Positions 24,632 to 34,200 of a stretch of 64,000 nucleotides of DNA are shown here, one piece after another. The stretch spans positions 248,001 to 312,000 of the forward strand of contig NZ_JAJUXI010000005.1 of NCBI RefSeq assembly GCF_021390515.1. Direction: 5' to 3'. Both the position numbers and the translations under genes were made by a program. Each line of letters begins with the position of its first letter. Position 1 is the first letter of the stretch. Origin of the DNA: Dyadobacter sp. CY326 (lineage in GTDB: Bacteria; Bacteroidota; Bacteroidia; Cytophagales; Spirosomataceae). The notes below the pieces were generated by a model. It saw only the letters and a program-made list of their open reading frames with translations. It was not told where the DNA came from and did no database searches.

Positions 24632-25032
24632 CGTTCAAGCAAACATTAACCTTTATAATCTTTGGTTCGTAAACGACTTTTTAGGCATCAAATTACACCA
24701 TCAGTGATTAAAGTTTATAGTATTATTTAAAGATTGCAAATTTAAAAGTAACTCAAATTACCGTTTTGTTACTTTTTTAAATTTTGCATCGTCAAGCGTT
24801 TCGTCAATCTTGGAACAATCCTATTTAAAAGGCTAGGATACAATTTGGCATTCGACAACTAAATCAGAATAAAATTCGGAGTGCACTTTATCAATAGTCG
24901 TCTTTGCCAAATATTTGTCTCAAATCGCATCCATTTCAGAAAAATATTTTGAAAATAGTTTTAAAAATTTTCAGGCAATTGATTATTCGGTCAGATTTTC
25001 GGGTGATTTTATCAACTTTCCCGTCAATCGCG
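24632..25032. other. AT-rich intergenic region between the small secreted protein and topB
   Basis: The full gap between coding regions is 24553-25045. Apart from the promoters at each end it holds an imperfect AT-rich hairpin (24736-24752 with 24768-24787, core AAAAGTAAC/GTTACTTTT followed by T-rich sequence), which could end a small RNA, and a short inverted repeat ATCCTA/TAGGAT (24818-24823, 24834-24839). No open reading frame here is convincing. Confidence 0.5.
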
Positions 25033-25040
25033 TAAGTTTG
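25033..25040 (+). promoter_or_regulatory. -7 element of topB, very short or no leader
   Basis: TAAGTTTG is an exact TAnnTTTG match ending 5 bases before the topB ATG. If used, the transcript would start at or next to the start codon (leaderless). No good -33 TTTG is seen at the usual distance. Confidence 0.5.
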
Positions 25041-25045
25041 CACCT

Positions 25046-27181
25046 ATGAAAGTGTGTATTGCTGAAAAGCCAAGTGTTGCCAAAGACATTGCGGGAATCA
25101 TCGGGGCTAATCAGCGCAAGGACGGTTATTTCGAGGGAAATGGTTACCAGGTCACCTGGACGTTCGGGCATTTTTGTACATTAAAAGAGCCGCACGATTA
25201 TACAGAACGCTGGAAATCATGGCGACTGGAAGACTTGCCCATGATCCCGTCCAGCTTCGGCATCAAGCTCATTGATAATGCGGGTGCGCTGAAACAATTT
25301 GGCGTAATCGAGCATCTGGTTCAGAACTGCGAAGAAGTGATTAACTGCGGAGATGCAGGCCAGGAAGGCGAGCTGATCCAGCGCTGGGTTTTGCTCAAAG
25401 CCAAATGCAATGTGCCCGTCAAACGCCTCTGGATCTCATCGTTGACCGAACAAGCGATCCGCGAAGGTTTTGAAAAACTTAAAGACAGCGCACTTTACAA
25501 CAACTTGTATGCGGCCGGAAGCGCGCGCGCCATTGGCGACTGGCTGCTGGGCATGAATGCAACGCGCCTTTTTACCAAAAAATTTGGACAGGGAAAAGTT
25601 GTGCTGAGCATTGGCCGTGTGCAAACGCCGACACTTGCATTAATTGTGCAGCGGCAAAAGGAGATCAATGCATTCGTTTCGGAAGAATATTGGGAATTGA
25701 AAACCATTTACCGGGAAACTGAATTTACAGCAAACATTGACCGCATCAGAAATGAGGAAAAGGCAAAAAAAGGCCTCGCTTATCTGTTGCTGCACGATTT
25801 TGAAATAACATCATTTGAAAAAAAGGAAGGGAAAGAAGGAAATCCAAGGCTTTTTGACCTTACTTCCCTACAAGTGGAAGCCAATAAAAAATATGGTTAC
25901 TCGGCCGAGGAGACATTGAAACACGTCCAAAATCTGTACGAAAAGAAGTTTGTAACTTACCCAAGGGTCGATACGACTTATCTTTCGGAGGATTTGCACC
26001 CCAAAATGGAGGGCATATTAAGGGAGCTCACTTATTACGCGCAATACACGGCTCCGCTTCTGGAAAAGCCGATCCCGAAGTCGAAAACGGTTTTTGATGA
26101 TAAAAAAGTAACCGATCACCACGCCATTATTCCTACGGGCGTTTTGCCCAATCACATTAGTCAGGACGAAAAGCGGATCTACGACTTGATCGCGCGCCGT
26201 TTCATCGCCGTTTTTTACCCGGAATGCAAAGTTTCGAACACAACGGTCTTGGGTAAGGTCGGACAGGTTGAATTTAAGGCAACCGGAAAACAGATCCTGG
26301 AACCCGGCTGGCGCATTTTGTATGCCAATGATGCGAGTGCAAAGAAGGAGGCTGCCGAAGAAGAAAAGCTGATGCCAAACTTTGAAGTGGGTGAAAGAGG
26401 CCCGCATGAGCCGCGCGTGCACCAGGGAAAAACCACGCCGCCAAAGGCTTACACCGAGGCAACATTGTTACGCGCCATGGAAACGGCGGGCAGGCAGGTT
26501 GAAGACGAAGCAATGCGTGAAGCACTGAAAGACAACGGCATAGGACGCCCTTCGACGCGTGCCAACATCATAGAAACGCTTTTCAAAAGGCGTTACATTG
26601 AAAAGAAGAAGAAAAACATTCTCGCGACACAAACGGGCATTGACCTCATTGACACAATCCAGAACGAGCTCCTAAAAAGCGCGGAACTGACCGGAACGTG
26701 GGAACGCAAACTGCGACTGATCGAAAAGGGTGATTATTCGATGGAGACGTTCAAGCAGGAGCTGATCCAAATGGTTGTTGAGCTGACGAACGAGGTGAAA
26801 AACAACCGCGGCCGGGCGATCAGCATTGCAGAAGAAGTGCCCGCGGAAATTGTAAAAGAAGAAAAAGAAAAGAAGCCGGCCAAGCCGAAAGAGCCGAAAG
26901 AGCCGAAAGAGGAGATTACCATTGAAACGCTGAGTTGCCCGAAATGCAAGCAGCATCTTTTGAAAAAAGGAAAAACCGCATACGGCTGTTCCAATTTCCA
27001 GGTGTGCGGCTTTAAAATTCCGTTTGAGTTTTTAGGCAAGAAACTTACCGACAAGCACGTTTACGATTTGCTTAGCAAAGGCAAAACGGCCAAGATCAAA
27101 GGTTTACAAATCCCAGGCAACCCCGACCCAACCGACGCCAGGCTGATCATGAATGGCGATTTCAACTTTGAAGTCGGCTGA
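25046..27181 (+). CDS. topB: DNA topoisomerase III (type IA)
   Basis: A 711-residue enzyme that cuts and passes single strands, decatenating DNA. Order: TOPRIM at about 1-140 (MKVCIAEKPSVAKDIAGIIG, and NCGDAGQEGELIQRW with the acidic residues), the type IA core with active-site Tyr305 in VTYPRVDTTYL, the LKDNGIGRPSTRANIIETLF motif, then a linker of KPKEPKEP repeats near 610-625, and a C-terminal four-Cys zinc ribbon (LSCPKCKQHL, GCSNFQVCGFKI). Length and order are typical of Bacteroidota TopB. It converges with a small gene, leaving 7 bases. Confidence 0.97.
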   Translation: MKVCIAEKPSVAKDIAGIIGANQRKDGYFEGNGYQVTWTFGHFCTLKEPHDYTERWKSWRLEDLPMIPSSFGIKLIDNAGALKQFGVIEHLVQNCEEVINCGDAGQEGELIQRWVLLKAKCNVPVKRLWISSLTEQAIREGFEKLKDSALYNNLYAAGSARAIGDWLLGMNATRLFTKKFGQGKVVLSIGRVQTPTLALIVQRQKEINAFVSEEYWELKTIYRETEFTANIDRIRNEEKAKKGLAYLLLHDFEITSFEKKEGKEGNPRLFDLTSLQVEANKKYGYSAEETLKHVQNLYEKKFVTYPRVDTTYLSEDLHPKMEGILRELTYYAQYTAPLLEKPIPKSKTVFDDKKVTDHHAIIPTGVLPNHISQDEKRIYDLIARRFIAVFYPECKVSNTTVLGKVGQVEFKATGKQILEPGWRILYANDASAKKEAAEEEKLMPNFEVGERGPHEPRVHQGKTTPPKAYTEATLLRAMETAGRQVEDEAMREALKDNGIGRPSTRANIIETLFKRRYIEKKKKNILATQTGIDLIDTIQNELLKSAELTGTWERKLRLIEKGDYSMETFKQELIQMVVELTNEVKNNRGRAISIAEEVPAEIVKEEKEKKPAKPKEPKEPKEEITIETLSCPKCKQHLLKKGKTAYGCSNFQVCGFKIPFEFLGKKLTDKHVYDLLSKGKTAKIKGLQIPGNPDPTDARLIMNGDFNFEVG

Positions 27182-27188
27182 AACCTCT

Positions 27189-27437
27189 TTACATCGGCGT
27201 GTTCGGCGTTTCGACAGATGGTAACTGGATCGAAATTCCTGAAATTTGACAAAGCGCGAGGAACTCGGACAAACTTGGGAGCTCTCCTTGAAAAATCTGA
27301 TCGGCTCTTTCTTTGCTCACTCCCGCATCTTCAAAAACATTATCTCCTGTAATTCCTTTCATGTCAATCAATTGCTTCATTTCTGCAATCAATGTCCTCG
27401 CCTTGTCTTCATAAATTGTGGTTTCCATTTTGCTCAA
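27189..27437 (-). CDS. Small hypothetical protein, possible helix-turn-helix
   Basis: An 82-residue, mostly helical, acidic protein. The stretch DAGVSKERADQIFQGELPSL then FLALCQISGISIQL looks like the helices of a Cro/Xre-type domain, but the match is weak. The start could be the Met at 27437 or at 27428. It converges with topB and is divergent from the aldo/keto reductase. Confidence 0.6.
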   Translation of the reverse strand: MSKMETTIYEDKARTLIAEMKQLIDMKGITGDNVFEDAGVSKERADQIFQGELPSLSEFLALCQISGISIQLPSVETPNTPM

Positions 27438-27597
27438 TTATAGATTTTCAGAAACGCGGGAACAAAACTGTGCCAAGTTTATAACGGGCCTGAGATTTGT
27501 GGTAAGCAACATTAATTAAGCATTAACGAGGGCGCCAAGACGAATCAAATTGTGCCGCCTTGGGTTAATGTTTAAATAACCTTTAAAATCTTAAATT

Positions 27598-28443
27598 ATG
27601 AGCACAATAATCGCAGACACATTCCGCGTTGGCGGGGAAATAGAAATCAAAAGACTCGGTTATGGCGGCATGCAGCTCACCGGCAAAGGCGTGTGGGGCG
27701 ACGCGCCTGACCGTGACAACGCTAAAAAAGTTTTGCAGACAGCAGTCAAATCCGGTGTTAATTTCATTGACACGGCTGATTCGTATGGCCCGCATACGAA
27801 TGAAGTGCTCATCGCCGACGCATTACATCCATATCCGCTAGACTTGTTAATTGCCACAAAAGGCGGGTTTGACCGCACCGGTCCTAACCAGTGGATCAGC
27901 AATGGCGATCCAAAACACATTCGCGAAGCAATTGAAGGCAGCTTGAAGCGCCTGAAAAGGGAAACGATTGATCTTTGGCAGTTGCACCGCTTCGACGCGA
28001 GATTTCCGATTGAAGAAACGCTTGCGCCCGTTGTGGAAGCCGTAGAAGCTGGTAAAATTCGTTACGTGGGATTGTCTGAGGTGGATGTGGAACAGATTCA
28101 GCGCGCCGAAAAAGTGGTGAAAATTGTCTCCGTACAAAATCTTTACAACCTGGGTGATAGGAAATGGGAGGAAGTTGTAGACTTCACAGAACAACAGGGC
28201 ATGGCATTTATTCCCTGGTATCCACTGGCATCGGGCCCGAACAAATTGCAGTCAAAGATTGCGCAAATTGCCGAAAAATATGGCGCCACCACTTCTCAGA
28301 TTGCGCTTGCGTGGCTCTTGAAACGCGCACCGCACATTCTGCTCATTCCAGGAACAAGTTCTTTGGAACATTTGAAGGAAAACATGGGCGCGGCGGACAT
28401 TACATTGTCTGATGAAGATTTTGCTGCGTTGTCAAAACAATAA
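27598..28443 (+). CDS. Aldo/keto reductase
   Basis: A 281-residue NADPH-dependent (alpha/beta)8 barrel. The catalytic tetrad is present: Asp and Tyr in FIDTADSYGP, Lys in IATKGGF and His in WQLHRFD. The NADP-binding end is IPGTSSLEHLKENMGA. Family members reduce aldehydes and ketones, including sugars. The gene stands alone on the plus strand and converges with the Gfo/Idh/MocA gene across a 200-base gap containing a REP-like repeat. Confidence 0.93.
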   Translation: MSTIIADTFRVGGEIEIKRLGYGGMQLTGKGVWGDAPDRDNAKKVLQTAVKSGVNFIDTADSYGPHTNEVLIADALHPYPLDLLIATKGGFDRTGPNQWISNGDPKHIREAIEGSLKRLKRETIDLWQLHRFDARFPIEETLAPVVEAVEAGKIRYVGLSEVDVEQIQRAEKVVKIVSVQNLYNLGDRKWEEVVDFTEQQGMAFIPWYPLASGPNKLQSKIAQIAEKYGATTSQIALAWLLKRAPHILLIPGTSSLEHLKENMGAADITLSDEDFAALSKQ

Positions 28444-28502
28444 GCGGCATCAATCAGTATTATATGCCTCCGGCATTTGACAAATCGTTTTATATGATTT
28501 TT

Positions 28503-28572
28503 GCTACCAATATTGCATACCTCCGGTATTATTTTTAATGTCGAAACCTCGGAGCGATGCAATGTTGGTAGC
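28503..28572. repeat. REP-like imperfect palindrome in a convergent gap
   Basis: The arms 28503-28525 and 28550-28572 are each 23 bases and match at 20 of 23 positions as an inverted repeat (GCTACCAATATTGCAT against ATGCAATGTTGGTAGC), around a 24-base AT-rich loop. The surrounding sequence (CTCCGG words at 28467-28481, GTCC/GGAC words to 28610) is also hairpin-rich. Its setting between two convergent 3' ends is typical of repetitive extragenic palindromes. No second copy was noticed in the window. Confidence 0.65.
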
Positions 28573-28645
28573 AAAGCCAAAAACGTCCAAACGCCAAAAA
28601 TCCCGGACGGTTGAAACATCGTCTCATATTCCGTCCTAACCTTAT

Positions 28646-29809
28646 TTAACTCAACGCTGCCACATTTTGTGCATTCTTCTGGGCTTTCAATGCTAATTCC
28701 GTTGCCAGAAAACAATGCTCCTGCGACATGGCGGTTTCGGTGCGGTTGAGGACGTCGTCGACGAGCTGGCGGCCGTAGGGAAGTTCAACCTGGCTGCAAT
28801 CTACATACTGGGTTTCTTTGTTATTGACAACAAAAAGATGGTTTCCGCCTTCTCTGCCGCCTATATCGATATTTTTGCGGATTTCAATGAAGCCTTCGGT
28901 TCCTAAAACGGTTAGGCGGCCATCGCCCCAGGATTTGAGACCGTCAGGCGTGAACCAGTCTACGCGAATGTAACCCGCGCCTCCGTTGCCCCGGAGCATT
29001 GCATCACCAAAATCTTCGAACTGAGGATATTGCGGGTGATTGACATTGCCCACTTGCGAAGCAACGATTTCAGCTTTTGTAGAATTTGTAAAAAACAGAA
29101 ATTGATCAAATTGGTGGGAAGCAATGTCACAAATGATGCCGCCAAAGCGCTTTTTGTCGAAAAACCACTCTGGTCGGGATTTTGGGGTCATGCGGTGCGG
29201 TCCTAAGCCAATTGTCTGCACCACTTTACCGATCGCGCCTTCCTTTATTAATTCTCCTGCTTTAATGGTTGCGCGGTTTTCAAGTCGCTCGCTGTACATA
29301 ATGGAGTAAATGCGCTTCGTTTCTTTCTGCACTTTCCGCACCTGAGCGAGTTGTTCCAGCGTGATGATGCCGGGTTTGTCAACCATATAATCTTTTCCGC
29401 TTTTCATTACGCGGATGCCAAGCGGCGCGCGTTCGTCGGGAATGCCTGAACTGAGGATGAGCTGAATGGATTTATCGTCAAGAATCTCAGCTTCACTTTT
29501 AGCCTGCTTAACCTGCGGATAACGCTTGGCAAATGCTGCGGCCAGATCCTCTTCTTTTGCATAAAAAGAAATCAACTCACCGCCGCCACGCGTGACGGCT
29601 TCCACCTGGCCATAAATATGTCCGTGATTAATGCCTATTACCGAGAATTTAATGCGCGGTGGCATTGGCGGGCTTGTTATGGGAGCGGCCGATTTGACCA
29701 GGCCTGAGGCGGCAACTTTTTCGGCCAATGTCGGCAATAATATGAGCCCGGCGGCCGTGTTTACGGAATTTCTGATAAACTGGCGGCGATTATCTTCTGA
29801 TTCTTTCAT
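28646..29809 (-). CDS. Gfo/Idh/MocA-family protein, Tat-type signal, variant motifs
   Basis: A 387-residue protein from the Met at 29809, where a Tat-like signal begins (EDNRRQFIRNSVNTAAGLIL); the frame extends to 29845 but that is not needed. The Rossmann opening reads KFSVIGINHGHIYG, so the usual GxGxxG is altered, and the normal EKP motif is DKPG. The C-terminal half keeps GGIICDIASHQFDQFLF with a His. It could be a true oxidoreductase with unusual cofactor binding or a lost-activity paralogue. It is 109 bases behind the DUF481 gene on the same strand. Confidence 0.88.
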   Translation of the reverse strand: MKESEDNRRQFIRNSVNTAAGLILLPTLAEKVAASGLVKSAAPITSPPMPPRIKFSVIGINHGHIYGQVEAVTRGGGELISFYAKEEDLAAAFAKRYPQVKQAKSEAEILDDKSIQLILSSGIPDERAPLGIRVMKSGKDYMVDKPGIITLEQLAQVRKVQKETKRIYSIMYSERLENRATIKAGELIKEGAIGKVVQTIGLGPHRMTPKSRPEWFFDKKRFGGIICDIASHQFDQFLFFTNSTKAEIVASQVGNVNHPQYPQFEDFGDAMLRGNGGAGYIRVDWFTPDGLKSWGDGRLTVLGTEGFIEIRKNIDIGGREGGNHLFVVNNKETQYVDCSQVELPYGRQLVDDVLNRTETAMSQEHCFLATELALKAQKNAQNVAALS

Positions 29810-29918
29810 GTCAAGGTTGGAAAGTGGTGATGCTATACAAAGCACATTTTATGCGGATATAATGTACGCCACCATGGACAGCATTATCAGCTCCCTTCCC
29901 TTACAAAAATCCAAACCA

Positions 29919-30746
29919 TTATTTATTCCCCACCGAAACCCCGAATGTGATGCGCGAATCATTACGCTTGCGGCTTGCTTCCACCACGCTTTCATAGGAA
30001 TTTTCAAAACTAGTGCGCAGTGTAACCCATTTATTCAGAGGCAGCTCGAAAGAAATGATCGTGTTCCAGCGCAGGTTCGAAAAGTCATTTAAAGCCGGTT
30101 GCAGAAAAGTAATGTGGTTGATGCGGATTTTGTCCTGGATCAATGAATGTTTGCCTTTCACCCGAAACGAGTCGCGAATGATGCTAACCGTTGAAATCTC
30201 CTGAAAATTGGTCGATTCGTACAGAATGGCATTGGTTAGGCTCAGGTCGTTTGTTTTGGTTTTGACAACCCGATAACCAACTCCGGCTCCGGCCATTTGG
30301 CGCAGATCAATGCGTCGTAAGTTGCTCGTTTCCAACGCACCTAAGCCGAAAGCGTAGGTTTTACGTTTTTTAAAAATATCCACGAAGATATCCACATAAC
30401 TATCCCGCTCAGCGAGCACGCCGTTTTGTTTTCCATAAGTGAAGCGCGGATTGGTCGCAACATTAATGAGCGGGCCGCTGAATGTAAGTTCGGCCCGGAG
30501 CACAACCAAACTGCGATTCACGTTGCCGCGCGCAAAATTTCCATCACCAATAAACCGATAACGCACCGTGTCAAACAACGGAGGCGGCGGCTTCACATTA
30601 CTATCCGGCCTGATCACCGTAACCGAGTCCGGAATAACCATCCGAAGCGTGTCGGAGGCGGATTTCTGCGCGTGCGCTAAGAGCGACGAAAAGAACAAAA
30701 AGAAAGCTGCAAGCTTAAAAATGCGACCGAAGATCAATTTTACCAT
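29919..30746 (-). CDS. DUF481-family outer membrane protein
   Basis: A 275-residue protein with a signal peptide (AAFFLFFSSLLAHAQ), a Pro-rich spacer (NVKPPPPLFD) and then alternating strands of a beta barrel: RFIGDGNFARGNVNRSLVVL, YAFGLGALETSNLRRID, GVGYRVVKTKTNDLSL, ending RITFGVSVGNK. The strand pattern and the GN-rich opening match DUF481 (salt-induced outer membrane protein-like). It begins 2 bases after the RpiB-family gene, a surprisingly tight pairing. Confidence 0.85.
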   Translation of the reverse strand: MVKLIFGRIFKLAAFFLFFSSLLAHAQKSASDTLRMVIPDSVTVIRPDSNVKPPPPLFDTVRYRFIGDGNFARGNVNRSLVVLRAELTFSGPLINVATNPRFTYGKQNGVLAERDSYVDIFVDIFKKRKTYAFGLGALETSNLRRIDLRQMAGAGVGYRVVKTKTNDLSLTNAILYESTNFQEISTVSIIRDSFRVKGKHSLIQDKIRINHITFLQPALNDFSNLRWNTIISFELPLNKWVTLRTSFENSYESVVEASRKRNDSRITFGVSVGNK

Positions 30747-30748
30747 TA

Positions 30749-31192
30749 TTATTTTTCAAGCGCCTTGACCTTTCCCAATCTGCGCAAATGCCTTTCCTCG
30801 CCCGTAAAGCGCGCCTTTAAAAAAGACTCGACAAATTCTTGTGCCACCATGTTTCCGGTGATGCGACCGCCCAGACAAAGCAGGTTCAAATCATCGTCTT
30901 CCACGCCCTGGTGCGCCGAAAAGTGGTCATTGATCAACGCAGCGCGCACTCCCGTAACCTTATTGGCCACAACCGAAGCACCTACGCCACTCCCACAAAC
31001 GGCAATGCCACGTTCAACCTCTTTGTTCACAACAGCTTGCGCCAGCGGGATTACAAAATCAGGATAATCGTCTTTCGAGTCAAGCTGATATGCGCCAAAA
31101 TCCGTTATATGATGGCCCTGGCCAATTAAATATGTTTTCAGAAACTCTTTCAGTTCGTATCCGCCATGATCGGCAGCAACTCCAATTTCCAT
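30749..31192 (-). CDS. rpiB: RpiB/LacA/LacB-family sugar phosphate isomerase
   Basis: A 147-residue protein from the Met at 31192; an upstream Met at 31201 is less typical. It keeps the family DHGG (His9), YPDF, and the catalytic Cys in AVCGSGVG, with the helix NDHFSAHQGVEDDDLNLLCL. The second ring-opening His of E. coli RpiB (position 99) is Asp here (VEDDDLN where others have EHDD or RQHND). Members isomerise ribose 5-phosphate or related sugar phosphates such as tetrose or allose phosphates. The substrate is therefore less certain than the name suggests. It is divergent from the helicase gene. Confidence 0.88.
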   Translation of the reverse strand: MEIGVAADHGGYELKEFLKTYLIGQGHHITDFGAYQLDSKDDYPDFVIPLAQAVVNKEVERGIAVCGSGVGASVVANKVTGVRAALINDHFSAHQGVEDDDLNLLCLGGRITGNMVAQEFVESFLKARFTGEERHLRRLGKVKALEK

Positions 31193-31242
31193 ATCGCGCA
31201 TGATTTAAAATGAATGTGCAAAATACTTCATTAATTTGCCAT

Positions 31243-34200
31243 ATGAAAAAGAATGGCCCTGCCGATTCGGAAAACCAACCCGACCACAACTTCGTTTTCC
31301 AGGATTTCAACCTCGCCCAGTTATCGACCACGCACATTCTGCAAAACAGTTCGGAACTGCCTTCAACGGACAGACGGGGCTTTTTTGACATTCAGCCGCA
31401 GGACATTGACGTGGATTATGCAGCATTCAAAATCCCGGCCAATTCGACGGACCAGCATAAGGTTGTAGTTCGTCAGAACGACCATTCGTTAACCATTTAT
31501 TGCGCTTGCAATGCGCCTAAAAAGAGGCTTTGCGAGCATCAGATCCAGGTTTTATACAATCTCAATAACAGAAAAGATCTGCGCGCTTTTTTTGACAAAA
31601 AACTGCGGTTTGAGAAAATCCGCGTTGTCGCGAAGGATTATGGCCTGGAAAATGAAGCCGACCTGGACGCATTTTTCCAATTAGGCTTTGTCAATAAAGA
31701 GCTGGAAATCAAGCCGAAAATGAAGGAACTGATTCCAGTGAGTCAGACATCATTTGCGTTTCTCGAACATCAATGGGTCGGAAAGCCCGTGATTGACATT
31801 CCTGTCGAGGAAAAGCAGGCGGAAAACACGAAACGATTTGTCGTAATTGGCCAGCATAAATATTACGAGCATTTCTATTTCGAGATTTACGAAGCTCCGG
31901 TTACGCGCGACGGAAAGCTGAAAAATCCGCTGACATTGCTCAATCCGCTGGATGCAATCTGGAAAACGCAGGACCCGGACATCGTGAAGTTTTACACGGC
32001 AATTGCCGCTTTTCAAAACAATTTCCGCAAAAAACAGGCCGAAACTGACCTCGCAGGTTTGAAAAGCATTGTTAAAAATCCCGTTTCGCTCAGCTTTTTT
32101 TATCACAATCCACTGATTTCGGAAAGCGTTAATGCGGCATCCCTAGTGCTGGTGAAGCTGGAAAAATCCCCGGTGGACATGCAGTTGACCATTGATAACA
32201 AAGATCCGTTTTTCCAGATTTCAGGTCAGCTCATCCTGAACGGCGTTTCGCTGGATCTGGAAAAGGTGAAGATGCGCTACGACTATTTTGTGCTGTATCT
32301 GGATTCGTTGCATCTGATCGACAATGAGGATGTTTTGAAAACGGTGGAATTTTTCAATGCGCACAATCAGAAAATCATCATTCACAAATCGAAATTCGAG
32401 GAATTCAGGCAAAATCTGCTGTCGAAAATCGAGTCCAAAATCAAGATCACTTATTCCTATCTAAAACCAGCGACGCCTTCCCAAAAGATTGAACAAGGTT
32501 TTGATAAGGAAAATGAAAAGATTATTTATCTCGAAGATTTTGGGAATTACGTCATGATCACGCCTGTGATCAAGTATGGAAATGTGGAAGTGCCGGTGTT
32601 TTCGCAGAAGCAAATTTACTCCATTGATGCGCATGGAAACCCGTTTTCTGTGCAACGCGACGAAAGTGAAGAACTTAGCTTTGCCAGTGCCATTATCCGA
32701 CAACATCCTGATTTTGAGGATCAGCTGGGAAGAGAATTCTTTTATTTGTACAAACAGCGATTCCTGAATGAGAACTGGTTTCTGAACACTTTTGAAGAAT
32801 GGCGCCATCAGAAAATTACGGTTTTAGGTTTTGATAAATTAACCAAAATCAGATTGAATCCGAACAAAGCGCAAGTTTCGGTTAATGTGATCAGCGGGAT
32901 AAACTGGTTCAACACAACTGCTAACGTCAGGTTTGGCAGTCAGAAAGTTACGTTAAAAAATTTGCATAAAGCAGTCAAGAATCGCACGAAATATGTGCAG
33001 CTGGATGATGGTTCCAACGGGATTTTGCCGGATGAATGGATTGAGAAGTTTACGAAATATTTTGAGGCCGGAGAGATTGTCGGTGACGTCATTCAAACGT
33101 CAAAAATGAACTTCGAGACGGTGAATGAAATGTATGATAGTGAGGCGCTTGCGCAGGATGTGCGTGAGCAGATCGCTTTCTACAAATCACGTTTTTCCGA
33201 TTTCGAAACCATTGAACCCGTCAGCATTCCGCAGCAACTGCACGCTTCACTCCGCGAATATCAAAAACAGGGCCTGAACTGGCTCAATTTCCTGGATGAT
33301 TTCGGTTTTGGCGGCTGCCTGGCCGATGATATGGGATTGGGTAAAACGCTGCAAATCATTGCGTTCCTACTAATCCAAAGAGAAAAACAGGTGCAAAATA
33401 CCAATCTGGTCATTGTGCCTACATCATTGATTTTCAACTGGCAGGCAGAAATTGAAAAGTTTGCGCCCTCGCTCAAAGTCCTCACCATTTATGGATCGGA
33501 CCGGGTGAAAACGGTTGCTGATTTTGATCGTTATGAAGTGATCCTGACCTCTTACGGCACGCTGCTTTCCGATGTCAACTTTTTGAAAAAATACAACTTC
33601 AATTACATCATCCTGGATGAATCGCAGGCAATCAAAAACCCTGAATCACAACGATATAAGGCCGCGCGTTTGCTAAATTCGCGTAATAAGCTTGTGCTCA
33701 CCGGAACGCCCATTGAGAACAACACATTCGACATTTACGGGCAGCTTTCGTTCGCCTGTCCGGGATTGCTGGGCAACAAAACGCAGTTTAGAAACCACTT
33801 TTCAACGCCTATTGACCGGTTCAAAGACAACGACAGAGCACGGGAATTGCAAAAAAGAATTGACCCGTTCGTTTTGAGAAGGACCAAAAAGCAAGTGGCA
33901 ACCGAGCTTCCCGACAAGACAGAAATGGTGATTTATTGTGAAATGGGCGATGAGCAGCGGAAGGTTTACAATGCTTATGAGCTCGAATTTTACACTTTTC
34001 TGAACACAAAAAACGAAGGCGACATTGCGCGGGAAAGCCTGCATGTGCTGCAAGGACTAACCAAACTCCGCCAAATCTGCAACTCCCCTGCCCTGCTGAA
34101 TGATCACTTGTATTATGGCAATGCATCGGCAAAGATCGAGACGCTTCTGGAACAGATCGAGAGCAAGTCGTCGCAGCATAAGATCCTCGTCTTCTCGCAG

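Noticed and set aside
27189..27437. Antitoxin of a toxin-antitoxin pair
   Set aside because: The helix-turn-helix resemblance is weak and there is no toxin-like partner next to it.
28296..28715. 139-codon minus-strand frame across the aldo/keto reductase end and the REP-like repeat
   Set aside because: It overlaps the ends of two clear genes and the repeat, and has no recognisable protein character.
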